Below, piece after piece: positions 54,161 to 61,791 of a DNA stretch of 64,000 bases. The stretch's first letter is position 1. Every line of letters starts with the position of its first letter. The notes below the pieces were generated by a model. That model was not told the origin of the DNA. It made no database searches and was given only the letters and a program-made list of their open reading frames with translations. Position numbers and translations under genes: made by a program. The DNA is from Vibrio mangrovi (GTDB lineage: Bacteria; Pseudomonadota; Gammaproteobacteria; Enterobacterales; Vibrionaceae): contig NZ_AP024883.1 in NCBI RefSeq assembly GCF_024346955.1, forward strand, positions 930,001-994,000. The letters are read 5' to 3'.

Positions 54161-54870
54161 AAACGCTCCTGTTTATTCTTAATGCTATTGATAACCTGAT
54201 TGGTGATATCTTCAACTGTCATATGTTGATTAAATTCAACAACCCGGTCAGTCAATTTAGGGGGCAAATTGTCAATAAATGATTTGTATTCCTCTCCCCA
54301 CCCATTAATCCATTGTTCTTTTGTTTTTTCATCAGGAAATTCCCGAGGGCGAATTCCTTTTGATTCATCATTGAATAAGTTTTTTAATGAAAAATCTGGT
54401 GTGAAATTCATATAAACAATGATATCTGGTATGGGAGCAATATCCATAAGCTCATTCCATAAAGAAAGGTATACTTTATGCTTTTCTCTGCTTATATATC
54501 CTTGCTTGTACATAAAATTAGCAAATATATAATCTTCTAAATGAGAGCGCTCCATAATAACATTAAAGCCTTTATCTATCCAAGATTTGACCAGTAAGAC
54601 TCGCTGTATCATGAAGTTAATCTGTAATGGATATCCGTATGTTTCTGTCTTATCAAATAGGTTTTGTAGTAATGGATGATGGAGGGACTTTTCATCGATT
54701 GCAATCGTCTGATTATCTTGCTCATAAATATGTGTTGAGATTGACCTGAGGAGGGTACTTTTTCCTACGCCTGAGTTTCCGGATAATGTAATATATATTG
54801 GGGTTCTCTCTGGAATATCTGGAAATTCTTCAACACTCCAGGGGGGGATATAGAGGTGATTTTTACTCAT
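54130..54870 (-). CDS. Deoxynucleoside-kinase-like P-loop enzyme
   Basis: A 246-residue P-loop protein. Walker A GNSGVGKST is at residues 31-39. The deoxynucleoside kinase (dNK/dCK/dGK) signature is visible: a possible general base E60 after the first beta strand (AIDEK), LQINFMIQR with Gln83 in the substrate-binding helix, and MERSHLEDYIFANFM at 106-120, which resembles the ERS...D..IF motif. It lacks a clear thymidylate-kinase DR motif. Its ATG overlaps the radical SAM stop by four bases and its 3' end overlaps nudI by 31. The DNA is AT-rich, unlike the neighbours. Probable role: phosphorylating a (deoxy)nucleoside or nucleoside analogue; substrate unknown. Confidence 0.7.
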   Translation of the reverse strand: MSKNHLYIPPWSVEEFPDIPERTPIYITLSGNSGVGKSTLLRSISTHIYEQDNQTIAIDEKSLHHPLLQNLFDKTETYGYPLQINFMIQRVLLVKSWIDKGFNVIMERSHLEDYIFANFMYKQGYISREKHKVYLSLWNELMDIAPIPDIIVYMNFTPDFSLKNLFNDESKGIRPREFPDEKTKEQWINGWGEEYKSFIDNLPPKLTDRVVEFNQHMTVEDITNQVINSIKNKQERLCDSEPLFAR

Positions 54871-55736
54871 GATACAAACTCCATCTCATCTAGCCAGAAT
54901 CGATTATTTTCACATTTGTTCATGATTTCCGGTTGACCAAATATATTATGGATGATGGTTTCCGGTGTGTCTTTCTCCATATTGCACAAATAGGTATAGT
55001 TTTCTCCATCAGGAATAATGACATCAAAATTAGGTTCCATGACCACATTTGCTTTATCTCGTTCTTCGAAGGTTGCCCAACTGAGAGGAAGATCTGGAAA
55101 TTCAGCTTTTGTCTGCTCCATTGTCTTGATAAATAAGTCCGTATCAATTTCCAGCTTATCTCTTTTCTCCTTACCAACGCCAAGTGGGCAGAACTGATAA
55201 AATCGCCATGACTGGACTTTATAAGAAAAGCTATTTATCCAACGAACAATATCGGATATTTGGTGGACATTGGTTTGAGAGACAACCGTCGTTAGTTTAA
55301 TGTTGATTTTATTATCTGAATGAGTCAACCAAGTCAGTATATCTTTTACCACCCGGTGCTGATTTCCCATTTTTTCACTTCTGATATCACTATTCGTTTC
55401 TTTTTCTATTCCATCAATTGGAATGCCTACCCAATCCAGAATACCGTTTAATCTTTCATAATCCATGACAAAACGGTGACCTACAGTAGATAAATAAGTC
55501 ATAAAACCGAGTTGTTTGGCATGTTCAATCAAAGTTAGAAAGTCTTTTCTGGTTGTAGGTTCTCCTCCCGTAAAACCAACTCTGCGAAATCCAACCTGGT
55601 ACATTTTGTCTAATATTTTTAATGCATTTTCTGTTGATTGATCTTCAATTCCCGGGTTTCTGAAACATAAATCACAGCCGAGGTTACAATAAGAAGTAAT
55701 ACGAAAATCTAATAACAAAGTATTGATATTTAACAT
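54867..55736 (-). CDS. Radical SAM enzyme, viperin-like by motif
   Basis: A 289-residue radical SAM protein without a SPASM or other cluster domain. The 4Fe-4S site CNLGCDLCF is at residues 17-25 (C17, C21, C24), followed by GFTGGEP near 54-60. Features shared with viperins, by eye, are the CNxxCxxCF context, KLTTVV at 147-152 and WRFYQF at 177-182, the places where viperin binds its nucleotide. The viperin N-x-H before the first Cys is not seen. ATG 55736 is chosen because GAG-TGG lies at good spacing; GTG 55745 is in frame. First gene of the operon, with overlapping kinase gene. AT-rich, probably acquired. Substrate and product are inferred only. Confidence 0.7.
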   Translation of the reverse strand: MLNINTLLLDFRITSYCNLGCDLCFRNPGIEDQSTENALKILDKMYQVGFRRVGFTGGEPTTRKDFLTLIEHAKQLGFMTYLSTVGHRFVMDYERLNGILDWVGIPIDGIEKETNSDIRSEKMGNQHRVVKDILTWLTHSDNKINIKLTTVVSQTNVHQISDIVRWINSFSYKVQSWRFYQFCPLGVGKEKRDKLEIDTDLFIKTMEQTKAEFPDLPLSWATFEERDKANVVMEPNFDVIIPDGENYTYLCNMEKDTPETIIHNIFGQPEIMNKCENNRFWLDEMEFVS

Positions 55737-56150
55737 ATTTGCCACTCTAAGCCAATAAAAACTAATTAACCATACTCTTTATAAGGCTTATATACAAGTA
55801 GTTGCGCTTTCATGAGAATTTAATAGTCATTCTAAAAATTAAGTGAATGATTTAATAGATATGATGTAATCATACAGAAGGAGTATGATGAACTTTCTCG
55901 TTTATAGAAAATAATATCAATTGCAGTAATTATCTGATCATTGAATAATTTTTATTGGTATACCCAAGTAACCTCAATATGTGGGATTCGTAGTGTCTTC
56001 AATCGGTGCTATTCAAGGAGAATGTCGGCAGGAATATTCCCATTTCAACAGTGTATATAAGAAAGTGGCCTGTGGGAGCAGATTTACCAAGATATATAGA
56101 ATGAATGTGATTGATATTAATGAGCAAAAGTAGATGCAGAAAGTGAATGA
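55737..56150. other. AT-rich intergenic region upstream of the radical SAM operon
   Basis: About 410 bases with no gene. It must contain the operon promoter on the minus strand, within the AT-rich first 120 bases. A partial dispersed repeat is at 55959-55976. Nothing else was recognised. Confidence 0.6.
55959..55976. repeat. Dispersed repeat, partial copy B
   Basis: TATACCCAAGTAACCTCA resembles the left end of copy C at 59463 (TATACCCAAATGACCTCA). The rest of the element is not preserved. Confidence 0.4.
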
Positions 56151-56181
56151 AAACAGGTAGCGTTATAGAAGCTACCTGTTC
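56151..56181 (-). terminator. Intrinsic terminator after purN
   Basis: AACAGGTAGC / GCTACCTGTT, a perfect 10-base stem; on the minus strand it is followed by TTTCATTC. It lies 12 bases past purN. Confidence 0.7.
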
Positions 56182-56192
56182 AAAGTAGAAAA

Positions 56193-56840
56193 CTAACGAG
56201 CAGATTTACCGGTGTGTCCGTGAATACCCAGAGCTTCACCGTTGAGGTAGGCTTTACCTTCACGCATCTCGACACGATCTTCAACAAACCATTGTGCGAC
56301 CAACGGATAAATCCGGTGTTCCTGTTCCTGAACTTTTTTTGTCAGTGACTCAATCGTGTCATCATCATCAATAGGCACCCGGGCTTGCAGAATGACCGGA
56401 CCACCATCGAGTTGTTCCGTCACGAAATGAACACTGGTGCCATGTTCTTCATCGCCAGCGAGAATGGCTCTCTGATAAGTATTCAATCCCGGATACTTCG
56501 GCAGCAGCGATGGGTGAATATTGATCATTCTACCCATATAATGACGAACGAATTCGCTGCTCAGAATACGCATGTAACCTGCCAGAATAATCAGATCCGG
56601 GGTATATTCGTCAATCTGTTCCATTAGAGAACGGTCAAACGCATCCCGGGTATCAAAGGCTTTCGGGTCAACAAAGATTGCCGCTGCATTGGCTTTCTTC
56701 GCTCTTTCCAGAGCATAAGCATCTGCTTTGTTTGAAAAAACAGCGGTTACTCTGCCATTTGGCATTTTTGACTCACAGGCATCGATGATCGCCTGCAAGT
56801 TGGTACCATTTCCCGAAACTAAAACGACAATACTTTTCAT
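56193..56840 (-). CDS. purN: Phosphoribosylglycinamide formyltransferase 1
   Basis: PurN transfers formyl from 10-formyltetrahydrofolate to GAR in the third step of purine synthesis. The 215-residue protein has VLVSGNGTNLQAIID near residue 6 (phosphate binding), the catalytic motif INIHPSLLPKYPGL near 104 with Asn-His, and the family signature EEHGTSVHFVTEQLDGGPVI in part near 130 with the catalytic Asp. purM ends 3 bases before its start, so they form one operon. Confidence 0.96.
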   Translation of the reverse strand: MKSIVVLVSGNGTNLQAIIDACESKMPNGRVTAVFSNKADAYALERAKKANAAAIFVDPKAFDTRDAFDRSLMEQIDEYTPDLIILAGYMRILSSEFVRHYMGRMINIHPSLLPKYPGLNTYQRAILAGDEEHGTSVHFVTEQLDGGPVILQARVPIDDDDTIESLTKKVQEQEHRIYPLVAQWFVEDRVEMREGKAYLNGEALGIHGHTGKSAR

Positions 56841-56843
56841 GAA

Positions 56844-57884
56844 TTACTTAATCTCTACTTGCGGTTCGTCAGATTGGGCTTCTGCGATATGTCCGATGAT
56901 CCAGGCATTTTCCCCTTCTGATTTGAGAAGTTCAACCGCTGACTGAGCCTGATCTTCCGGCAATGCGATAATCAAACCGACACCACAGTTGAAAGTCCGA
57001 TACATTTCGTAGGTATCGACATTACCCTTTTTCTGAAGCCATTTGAAAATCGCCGGCCATTCCCAGCTATTACCATCAATCACTGCTTTTGTTCCCTGTG
57101 GCAGAACCCGGGGAATGTTTTCCCAGAATCCACCGCCGGTAATGTGAGAGATTGCATGAATGTCATGCTCGGCCAGTAATTTCAGCCCGGACTTAATATA
57201 GATTTTGGTTGGTTCAAGCAGGTGTTCACCAACGGTTTTTCCTTCCAGCATCTCTGCTTTGTCAGCGCCTGACACTTCCAGAATTTTACGGATCAGTGAA
57301 TAACCGTTTGAATGTGGACCGCTTGAGCCAACAGCAATCAGGCTGTTACCTGACTGAACTTTAGTGCCGTCGATTATTGCTTCTTTTTCAACAACACCGA
57401 CACAGAATCCGGCGACATCGTAATCTTCACCTTCGTACATCCCGGGCATTTCAGCTGTTTCGCCACCAATCAGTGAACACCCTGCCAGAAGACAGCCATC
57501 AGCAATACCTGATACCACATCTGCTGCCGTATCGACATCAAGTTTTCCTGTAGCATAGTAGTCAAGGAAAAATAGTGGCTCAGCGCCCTGAACAATCAAA
57601 TCGTTGACACACATAGCGACCAGATCAATACCAATGGTGTCATGTTTCTTCATATCCAGTGCCAGACGCAATTTTGTGCCGACACCGTCAGTACCTGATA
57701 CCAGCACTGGGTGCTTATATTTGGTTGGTAATTCACACAGGGCGCCAAAACCGCCAATACCACCCATTACTTCCGGGCGACGTGTTTTTTTTACCGCACC
57801 TTTAATTCGGTCTACAAGCGCGTTGCCTGCATCAATATCAACACCTGCATCTTTATAGCTCAGAGATGTGTTCTTGCCACTCAC
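56844..57884 (-). CDS. purM: Phosphoribosylformylglycinamidine cyclo-ligase
   Basis: PurM closes the imidazole ring to AIR in purine synthesis. The 346-residue protein starts with GTG 57884 behind AGGATG and matches E. coli PurM closely: LSYKDAGVDIDAGNALVDRI in part, VSGTDGVGTKLRLA near residue 65, GGETAEMPGMY near 139 and HITGGGFWENIPRVLP in part near 247. It is divergent from upp, the same arrangement as in E. coli, and a PurR operator lies 65 bases upstream. Confidence 0.96.
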   Translation of the reverse strand: MSGKNTSLSYKDAGVDIDAGNALVDRIKGAVKKTRRPEVMGGIGGFGALCELPTKYKHPVLVSGTDGVGTKLRLALDMKKHDTIGIDLVAMCVNDLIVQGAEPLFFLDYYATGKLDVDTAADVVSGIADGCLLAGCSLIGGETAEMPGMYEGEDYDVAGFCVGVVEKEAIIDGTKVQSGNSLIAVGSSGPHSNGYSLIRKILEVSGADKAEMLEGKTVGEHLLEPTKIYIKSGLKLLAEHDIHAISHITGGGFWENIPRVLPQGTKAVIDGNSWEWPAIFKWLQKKGNVDTYEMYRTFNCGVGLIIALPEDQAQSAVELLKSEGENAWIIGHIAEAQSDEPQVEIK

Positions 57885-57948
57885 GGGGTCATCCTCGTTC
57901 TTTGGTTGGATATGAAAACGGCGCTATTCTACAGGGGAAAGACGTAAA

Positions 57949-57964
57949 AGGAAAACGTTTGCGT
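57949..57964. promoter_or_regulatory. PurR operator of purMN
   Basis: AGGAAAACGTTTGCGT matches all fixed positions of the PurR consensus read on the complementary strand (ANGCAANCGNTTNCNT). It lies in the purM-upp divergent region. Confidence 0.8.
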
Positions 57965-58078
57965 CGTTTTTTTTATCTGGCCTGATACGCTGAAATTTCT
58001 GGGTAACAATGACCTCGAAATGCGCGAAATCATGAACATTCTCTACAGTTAAGGATAAAATTAACGACAGAAAATGTG

Positions 58079-58084
58079 TATAAT
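58079..58084 (+). promoter_or_regulatory. Likely -10 box of upp
   Basis: A consensus TATAAT preceded by TGTG (extended -10-like) lies 37 bases upstream of the upp ATG. The -35 is weak. Confidence 0.45.
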
Positions 58085-58121
58085 CAGAAAGTTTAATTTG
58101 ATTGAATTGTCGGAGATGCAG

Positions 58122-58748
58122 ATGAAAGTTGTTGAAATTAAGCACCCCCTTGTCAAACATAAGTTGGGTTTGATGAGAGAAAAGGATATCAGCACAAAGC
58201 GTTTTCGTGAGCTAGCTACTGAAGTTGGTAGCCTGCTCACTTATGAAGCAACCGCAGACTTTGAAACAGAAAAAGTGACCATTGAAGGATGGGACGGATC
58301 AGTTGAAGTCGATCAACTGAAAGGTAAGAAAGTGACTGTAGTACCGATTCTCCGGGCTGGTCTGGGAATGATGGACGGTGTGCTTGAGCATATTCCAAGT
58401 GCCCGAATCAGTGTCGTCGGTATCTATCGGGATGAAGAAACGCTGGAACCAGTTCCTTACTTTAATAAAATTGCTTCAAATATTGAGGAACGTATTGCTT
58501 TGGTCGTTGATCCGATGCTGGCAACCGGTGGTTCTATGATTGCAACGATTGATCTGTTAAAGGCTCAGGGATGTACACAATTTAAAGTGTTGGTTCTGGT
58601 TGCTGCGCCAGAAGGTATTGAGGCACTTGAGAAAGCTCATCCGGATGTCGAGTTGTATACGGCTGCGATTGATGATCATCTCAATGAGCATGGTTATATT
58701 GTTCCGGGTCTGGGTGATGCCGGGGACAAAATCTTCGGTACGAAATAA
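58122..58748 (+). CDS. upp: Uracil phosphoribosyltransferase
   Basis: Upp salvages uracil to UMP with PRPP. ATG 58122 gives 208 residues, identical in length and start (MKVVEIKHPLVKHKLGLMRE in part) to E. coli Upp; an upstream in-frame ATG at 58074 overlaps the promoter. The PRPP motif VVDPMLATGGSMIATI in part is near residue 127, and the uracil-binding C-terminal GYIVPGLGDAGDKIFGTK in part near 192. A terminator follows. Confidence 0.96.
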   Translation: MKVVEIKHPLVKHKLGLMREKDISTKRFRELATEVGSLLTYEATADFETEKVTIEGWDGSVEVDQLKGKKVTVVPILRAGLGMMDGVLEHIPSARISVVGIYRDEETLEPVPYFNKIASNIEERIALVVDPMLATGGSMIATIDLLKAQGCTQFKVLVLVAAPEGIEALEKAHPDVELYTAAIDDHLNEHGYIVPGLGDAGDKIFGTK

Positions 58749-58764
58749 AGCCGGTGAGCAAGTA

Positions 58765-58806
58765 AAAAAACAGTCAGTCTCTATAAAGGGGCTGGCTGTT
58801 TTTTTA
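58765..58806 (+). terminator. Intrinsic terminator after upp
   Basis: AACAGTCAGTC / GGCTGGCTGTT pairing with G-U pairs, A-rich on the left and seven T residues on the right. Confidence 0.8.
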
Positions 58807-58841
58807 TGCGTATACAGCAGATGTAATCACTTATTTTATCT

Positions 58842-59423
58842 CTAGTGCGGACGCTTTTTCTGATGCCGTTCGCGGTTTTCCTGCTTTTGCTCCTGGCTTT
58901 TACGCAAGAGAACATAAAGCGCTCCGGTACCGCCATGGAATCGTTGAGCACTATGCACACACTGAACTTCTTCTATCTGGGGAAGCCAGTGGGAAACGTA
59001 GCTTTTCATCAGGGCCGGAGGATTTGAACGTTCCCCTTTACCATGGACAATCAGCACGGTGCGAATATCCATTCTCATACACTGGCGCAGAAACGTCACA
59101 ATCTCATCTCGGGCCTGTTCCAACGTTTTCCGGTGCAGATCCAGACGGGCCTGAATGGGATATTTCCCCAGCCGGAGCTTCCTGTAAACCCCATCCTGAA
59201 CACCATTTCGTTTAAATTCGACCAGATCATCGGATTTGATTTGCGGCGCATGTTCCAGAGACAGATAATTTGAATCATTCTGCTCTAGTTTCATGGCAGC
59301 TTCCTGCCGGGCAAGATGTGCATCGGTAATCTGCAAATCTTTTTTGAGTTCTGCAGTATCGTGCTTCAGAGGTTTGACATCTCCCATCATTTGCTGAAAT
59401 AACTCGAAATCTTCCTGAGACAT
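58842..59423 (-). CDS. smrA: Smr-domain endonuclease SmrA (YdaL type)
   Basis: A 193-residue protein with a C-terminal Smr domain (about 90-175), a MutS2-like nuclease module that can cut DNA or RNA. LDLHRKTLEQARDEI near residue 94 and VLIVHGKGERSNPPALMKSYV in part near 123 hold the conserved LDLH and HGKG motifs; GGTGALYVLLR follows near 165. The VEFKRNGVQDGVYRKLRLG segment in part resembles E. coli YdaL (SmrA) more than SmrB. In vivo role unclear. It overlaps nothing and is transcribed alone. Confidence 0.85.
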   Translation of the reverse strand: MSQEDFELFQQMMGDVKPLKHDTAELKKDLQITDAHLARQEAAMKLEQNDSNYLSLEHAPQIKSDDLVEFKRNGVQDGVYRKLRLGKYPIQARLDLHRKTLEQARDEIVTFLRQCMRMDIRTVLIVHGKGERSNPPALMKSYVSHWLPQIEEVQCVHSAQRFHGGTGALYVLLRKSQEQKQENRERHQKKRPH

Positions 59424-59462
59424 TCATATTCCTCCGAATCAGTTTTGAATCGTATCGAGTCA

Positions 59463-59510
59463 TATACCCAAATGACCTCATGGTGCAGTTTCAGCAAGAA
59501 TCACTGGGTA
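59463..59510. repeat. Dispersed palindromic repeat, copy C
   Basis: Starts TATACCCAAATGACCTCA and ends AATCACTGGGTA, with imperfect inverted ends (TACCCA / TGGGTA) and the same AGTTTCAGCAAGA core as copy A. Confidence 0.6.
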
Positions 59511-59530
59511 CAGAGACTGCGTTAGAGATT

Positions 59531-59566
59531 TATATACCTAAGTTACTTGCAGATGCAAGACTCCAG
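59531..59566. repeat. Dispersed repeat, partial copy D
   Basis: TATATACCTAAGTTACTTG followed by CAGATGCA resembles the left half of the same family, 20 bases after copy C. Confidence 0.4.
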
Positions 59567-59675
59567 CAACATAGATGGTCGAAAGATGCGCAGAATCAGG
59601 TAGTGTGGTCGTTGCGTTATTGTGGAATCCGACTGGTGGACGAGTTTGAATGAAACGGAGGAAATTGTGCTGCCG

Positions 59676-59716
59676 ATAAAAATAAAAAACCGGAGTGGAA
59701 AAGAGTCCGCTCCGGT
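59676..59716 (-). terminator. Strong intrinsic terminator with no gene upstream
   Basis: On the minus strand ACCGGAGCGGA / TCCACTCCGGT (one G-U pair) is followed by TTTTTATTTTTA. No minus-strand gene precedes it within 600 bases, which implies a non-coding transcript. Confidence 0.85.
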
Positions 59717-59915
59717 GCATAGCTTATAACTGTTTATTAACAGGAGCTAAGCGATCTAGTGAGGAGATTTGTCATTCATGACTTTGTCGATAAGAAACTG
59801 CACACTTGCACTAAACCTGAGTTTACACGGTGACATACATTACATCTGTCTCTGTTTGCCAAGAGGTAGCCAAAAGTTCAGCCTCAGGTCTCTGTTTCTT
59901 CAAAGTTGCGAAGAC
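59676..59915 (-). ncRNA. Candidate FNR-dependent small RNA, about 240 nt
   Basis: No known RNA family was recognised; it is not the E. coli FnrS sequence. The case rests on spacing: an FNR-type site (centre 59956.5), a TATGTT -10 at 59927-59922 placed exactly where a class II FNR promoter needs it, a predicted start near 59915, and a strong terminator at 59716-59676. The segment has no protein frame of note. It contains two ACAGAGAC words 31 bases apart. Confidence 0.4.
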
Positions 59916-59921
59916 GTGTTA

Positions 59922-59963
59922 AACATAAAGTGACTCAATGGATGAAGTGATGATCTGGATCAA
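59922..59963 (-). promoter_or_regulatory. Candidate class II FNR promoter
   Basis: The minus-strand site TTGATCCAGATCAT (59963-59950) matches the FNR box TTGATNNNNATCAA at 9 of 10 fixed positions. TATGTT (59927-59922) lies so that the FNR site is centred at -41.5. A CRP site is a weaker alternative. Confidence 0.5.
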
Positions 59964-60081
59964 GTGTATTGATGAAGTTGCGTATTCGTTGAAAATCATG
60001 TGTTCATTGTCACATTTATAGCCTGATGTGGATGCCTTTTGAGCACTTGATTCTTTTTTTTAAAAAATTAGCGAAAAGGAG

Positions 60082-60109
60082 TTGCGTCTGGGACAATAAT
60101 CCGTATTAT
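60082..60109 (+). promoter_or_regulatory. tRNA-Pro promoter
   Basis: TTGCGT and TATTAT with a 16-base spacer, about 48 bases before the tRNA. Confidence 0.55.
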
Positions 60110-60156
60110 ACCCATCCGTTGAGACGCCAGAGCGTCGCCATCAACAACCCAGAATT

Positions 60157-60233
<77 letters not shown>

Positions 60234-60238
60234 CTTTC

Positions 60239-60270
60239 GAAGCCTCGGCAATATGCCGGGGCTTTCTGTT
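60239..60270 (+). terminator. Intrinsic terminator after tRNA-Pro
   Basis: AGCCTCGGC / GCCGGGGCT with an AATAT loop, followed by TTCTGTTTT. Confidence 0.75.
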
Positions 60271-60289
60271 TTATGCGATCCAGAGTTAT

Positions 60290-60316
60290 GTGAATAGTGC
60301 AGTTTGGCCGCGCATC
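60290..60316 (+). pseudogene. Decayed 5' half of tRNA-Pro
   Basis: GTGAATAGTGCAGTTTGGCC then GCGCATC repeats bases 2-28 of the intact tRNA-Pro with a few changes. The anticodon arm and 3' half are missing. It lies between the tRNA terminator and the traB-family stop. Confidence 0.6.
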
Positions 60317-60321
60317 CCTAG

Positions 60322-61224
60322 TTAACTTGTCCCTTGACCATGTTCCCGATTATCTTGACTGATACGGCATTCGCTATTCTGAATTGTATTTTGCCGTGTG
60401 ACCGTAAATCCCTGCTCTTTGAGGAGCTGGATTAAATTCTCCTGTCCGATCAAATGCAATGTTCCGACAACAACCAGATATTTTGCCGGTTGCGGAGAGA
60501 ATATTGGTGGTGAAGTTAACTGTTCCAGCCAGTGGTGGTTTCTTTTGATTTCTAACTGACGGGACATTTCCTGAGACATTTCATGATGATCAATCAGAGA
60601 TTTCAACTGCTCCAGATCACCCTGATGCCAGCTTGTCACCAGACAGTCGGTTTCTTGTGTGGTTTCTCCCCATTCCTCCAGAGTTGAAGTGAGTAACTCT
60701 TTACCATCCTGATCCAGTCCGGCCAGAATATCGATTTGAGACTGGAGTGACTCTAGTCCGATCACTGGGATAGATTCCGTCTCTGCCTGATGGATCATAT
60801 ATTGATCAATACCAAGTTCAGGCTGATAGCCTGCCTGATTCATCACTTGCATCTGTAAGCTAATCGCAGTCTGCCATGGTGGAGATTGTCTCAGGCGTTG
60901 AGCGTTCAGTTTCAATTGGCTGGCAATGCTATCTAACTTCTGAAGTTGTGGCGGAGAAAGAACCTGCTGTGAAGTCCATTTGACGGGTGGATATTGCAGT
61001 GTGTTTGCCTGACGAATATCAGCTTCAACAATTAATCCGTCACTTTCGTGCAGAAAGTCCATAACCGGCGTAGGTAAAGGATACATATCAGGGTGTCCTA
61101 CATGAACTGAGCCTAATAACATCAGTTGCAACTGGTTTTTGCTGGCAAGCCAGTATAATGGATCCGCAGTTGTGTAGAAGCTGAGAAAAAGAGCACCGGC
61201 TGAGAGCAGGCGGGAAAGTTGCAT
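60322..61224 (-). CDS. TraB/GumN family protein (TIKI-like protease fold)
   Basis: A 300-residue secreted or periplasmic protein with a signal peptide (residues 1-20, ending TTADP). Family motifs are LLGSVHVGHPDMYPLP in part near residue 36, IVEADI near 65, the RNHHWLEQL segment near 227 and VVVGTLHLIGQENLIQLL in part near 250, the same pattern of paired GS-H and GTLH motifs seen in TIKI metalloproteases. The bacterial function is unknown. Its stop is next to the tRNA remnant. Confidence 0.85.
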   Translation of the reverse strand: MQLSRLLSAGALFLSFYTTADPLYWLASKNQLQLMLLGSVHVGHPDMYPLPTPVMDFLHESDGLIVEADIRQANTLQYPPVKWTSQQVLSPPQLQKLDSIASQLKLNAQRLRQSPPWQTAISLQMQVMNQAGYQPELGIDQYMIHQAETESIPVIGLESLQSQIDILAGLDQDGKELLTSTLEEWGETTQETDCLVTSWHQGDLEQLKSLIDHHEMSQEMSRQLEIKRNHHWLEQLTSPPIFSPQPAKYLVVVGTLHLIGQENLIQLLKEQGFTVTRQNTIQNSECRISQDNREHGQGTS

Positions 61225-61350
61225 GAGTTGAATTCCTGTCTTCTGGCATCAATCTGAACGCTAGCATAGATTGAGTCATACTTGGTTAGCAACTTTTTCA
61301 TGGTACGGATACCTGTAGATTACAGGTATCCGATATTGTAATTTTTTAAG

Positions 61351-61791
61351 TTACAAAGCGTTGTAATGACGGTATTCGTAGTTTTTCCCTTGCTTTCCGA
61401 GGACAAATACCGAATAGGCGTCCCGTTTGTCACCATAATTCATCCCGGGAGAGCCAACTGGCATGCCTGGAACACTGAGACCTCTGGCATCAGCAGGAGG
61501 ATTGGCTAAAAATGCCTGAATGTCTTCTGCCGGAACATGACCTTCGAACAGATATCCGTTGATTTCTGCGGTATGGCATGAAGTCAGCTGAGCCGGAATA
61601 TTAAATTTTGCCTTAACGGTTTCCATATTTTCATGGTAGACCTCTTTGACCGTGAAACCGGCACCTTCCATATGTTTGGCCCATTGGCTACAGCAACCGC
61701 AGTAAGGGCTTTTATGATTGATGACTTCTGTTGCCATGGCTGAAAATGTAGCTGCAGAGAAGAGTGAAGCAAGTAATAGTTTCTGGATCAT
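61351..61791 (-). CDS. DUF411 family periplasmic metal-binding protein
   Basis: A 146-residue protein with a signal peptide (residues 1-18, ...AMA). KSPYCGCCSQWAKHMEGAGF in part near residue 26 gives a CGCC metal-binding motif, and SCHTAEI near 71 and GHVPAEDI near 84 are family signatures. DUF411 proteins are common in copper and silver resistance loci. ATG 61791 overlaps the copA stop by four bases, so it is co-translated with the copper ATPase. Periplasmic copper handling is inferred. Confidence 0.88.
   Translation of the reverse strand: MIQKLLLASLFSAATFSAMATEVINHKSPYCGCCSQWAKHMEGAGFTVKEVYHENMETVKAKFNIPAQLTSCHTAEINGYLFEGHVPAEDIQAFLANPPADARGLSVPGMPVGSPGMNYGDKRDAYSVFVLGKQGKNYEYRHYNAL

Larger units (their letters stand above)
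59424..60156. other. Long intergenic region between smrA and tRNA-Pro
   Basis: 733 bases with no protein gene. It holds two dispersed repeats (59463-59510, 59531-59566), a minus-strand terminator (59676-59716), a possible FNR-controlled small RNA (59676-59915) and the tRNA-Pro promoter (60082-60109). Confidence 0.65.

Noticed and set aside
54867..55745. QueE (7-carboxy-7-deazaguanine synthase) identity for the radical SAM protein
   Set aside because: QueE has a long CX14CX2C spacing in the cluster motif, whereas this protein has the canonical CX3CX2C; no deazapurine genes are nearby.
59538..59720. 60-residue minus-strand open frame near the terminator
   Set aside because: It runs through the hairpin and repeat D, with no ribosome-binding site or recognisable sequence.
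59950..59963. CRP site rather than FNR site
   Set aside because: The site lacks the outer TGTGA/TCACA bases of a CRP operator but fits the FNR core at 9 of 10 positions; CRP cannot be excluded fully.
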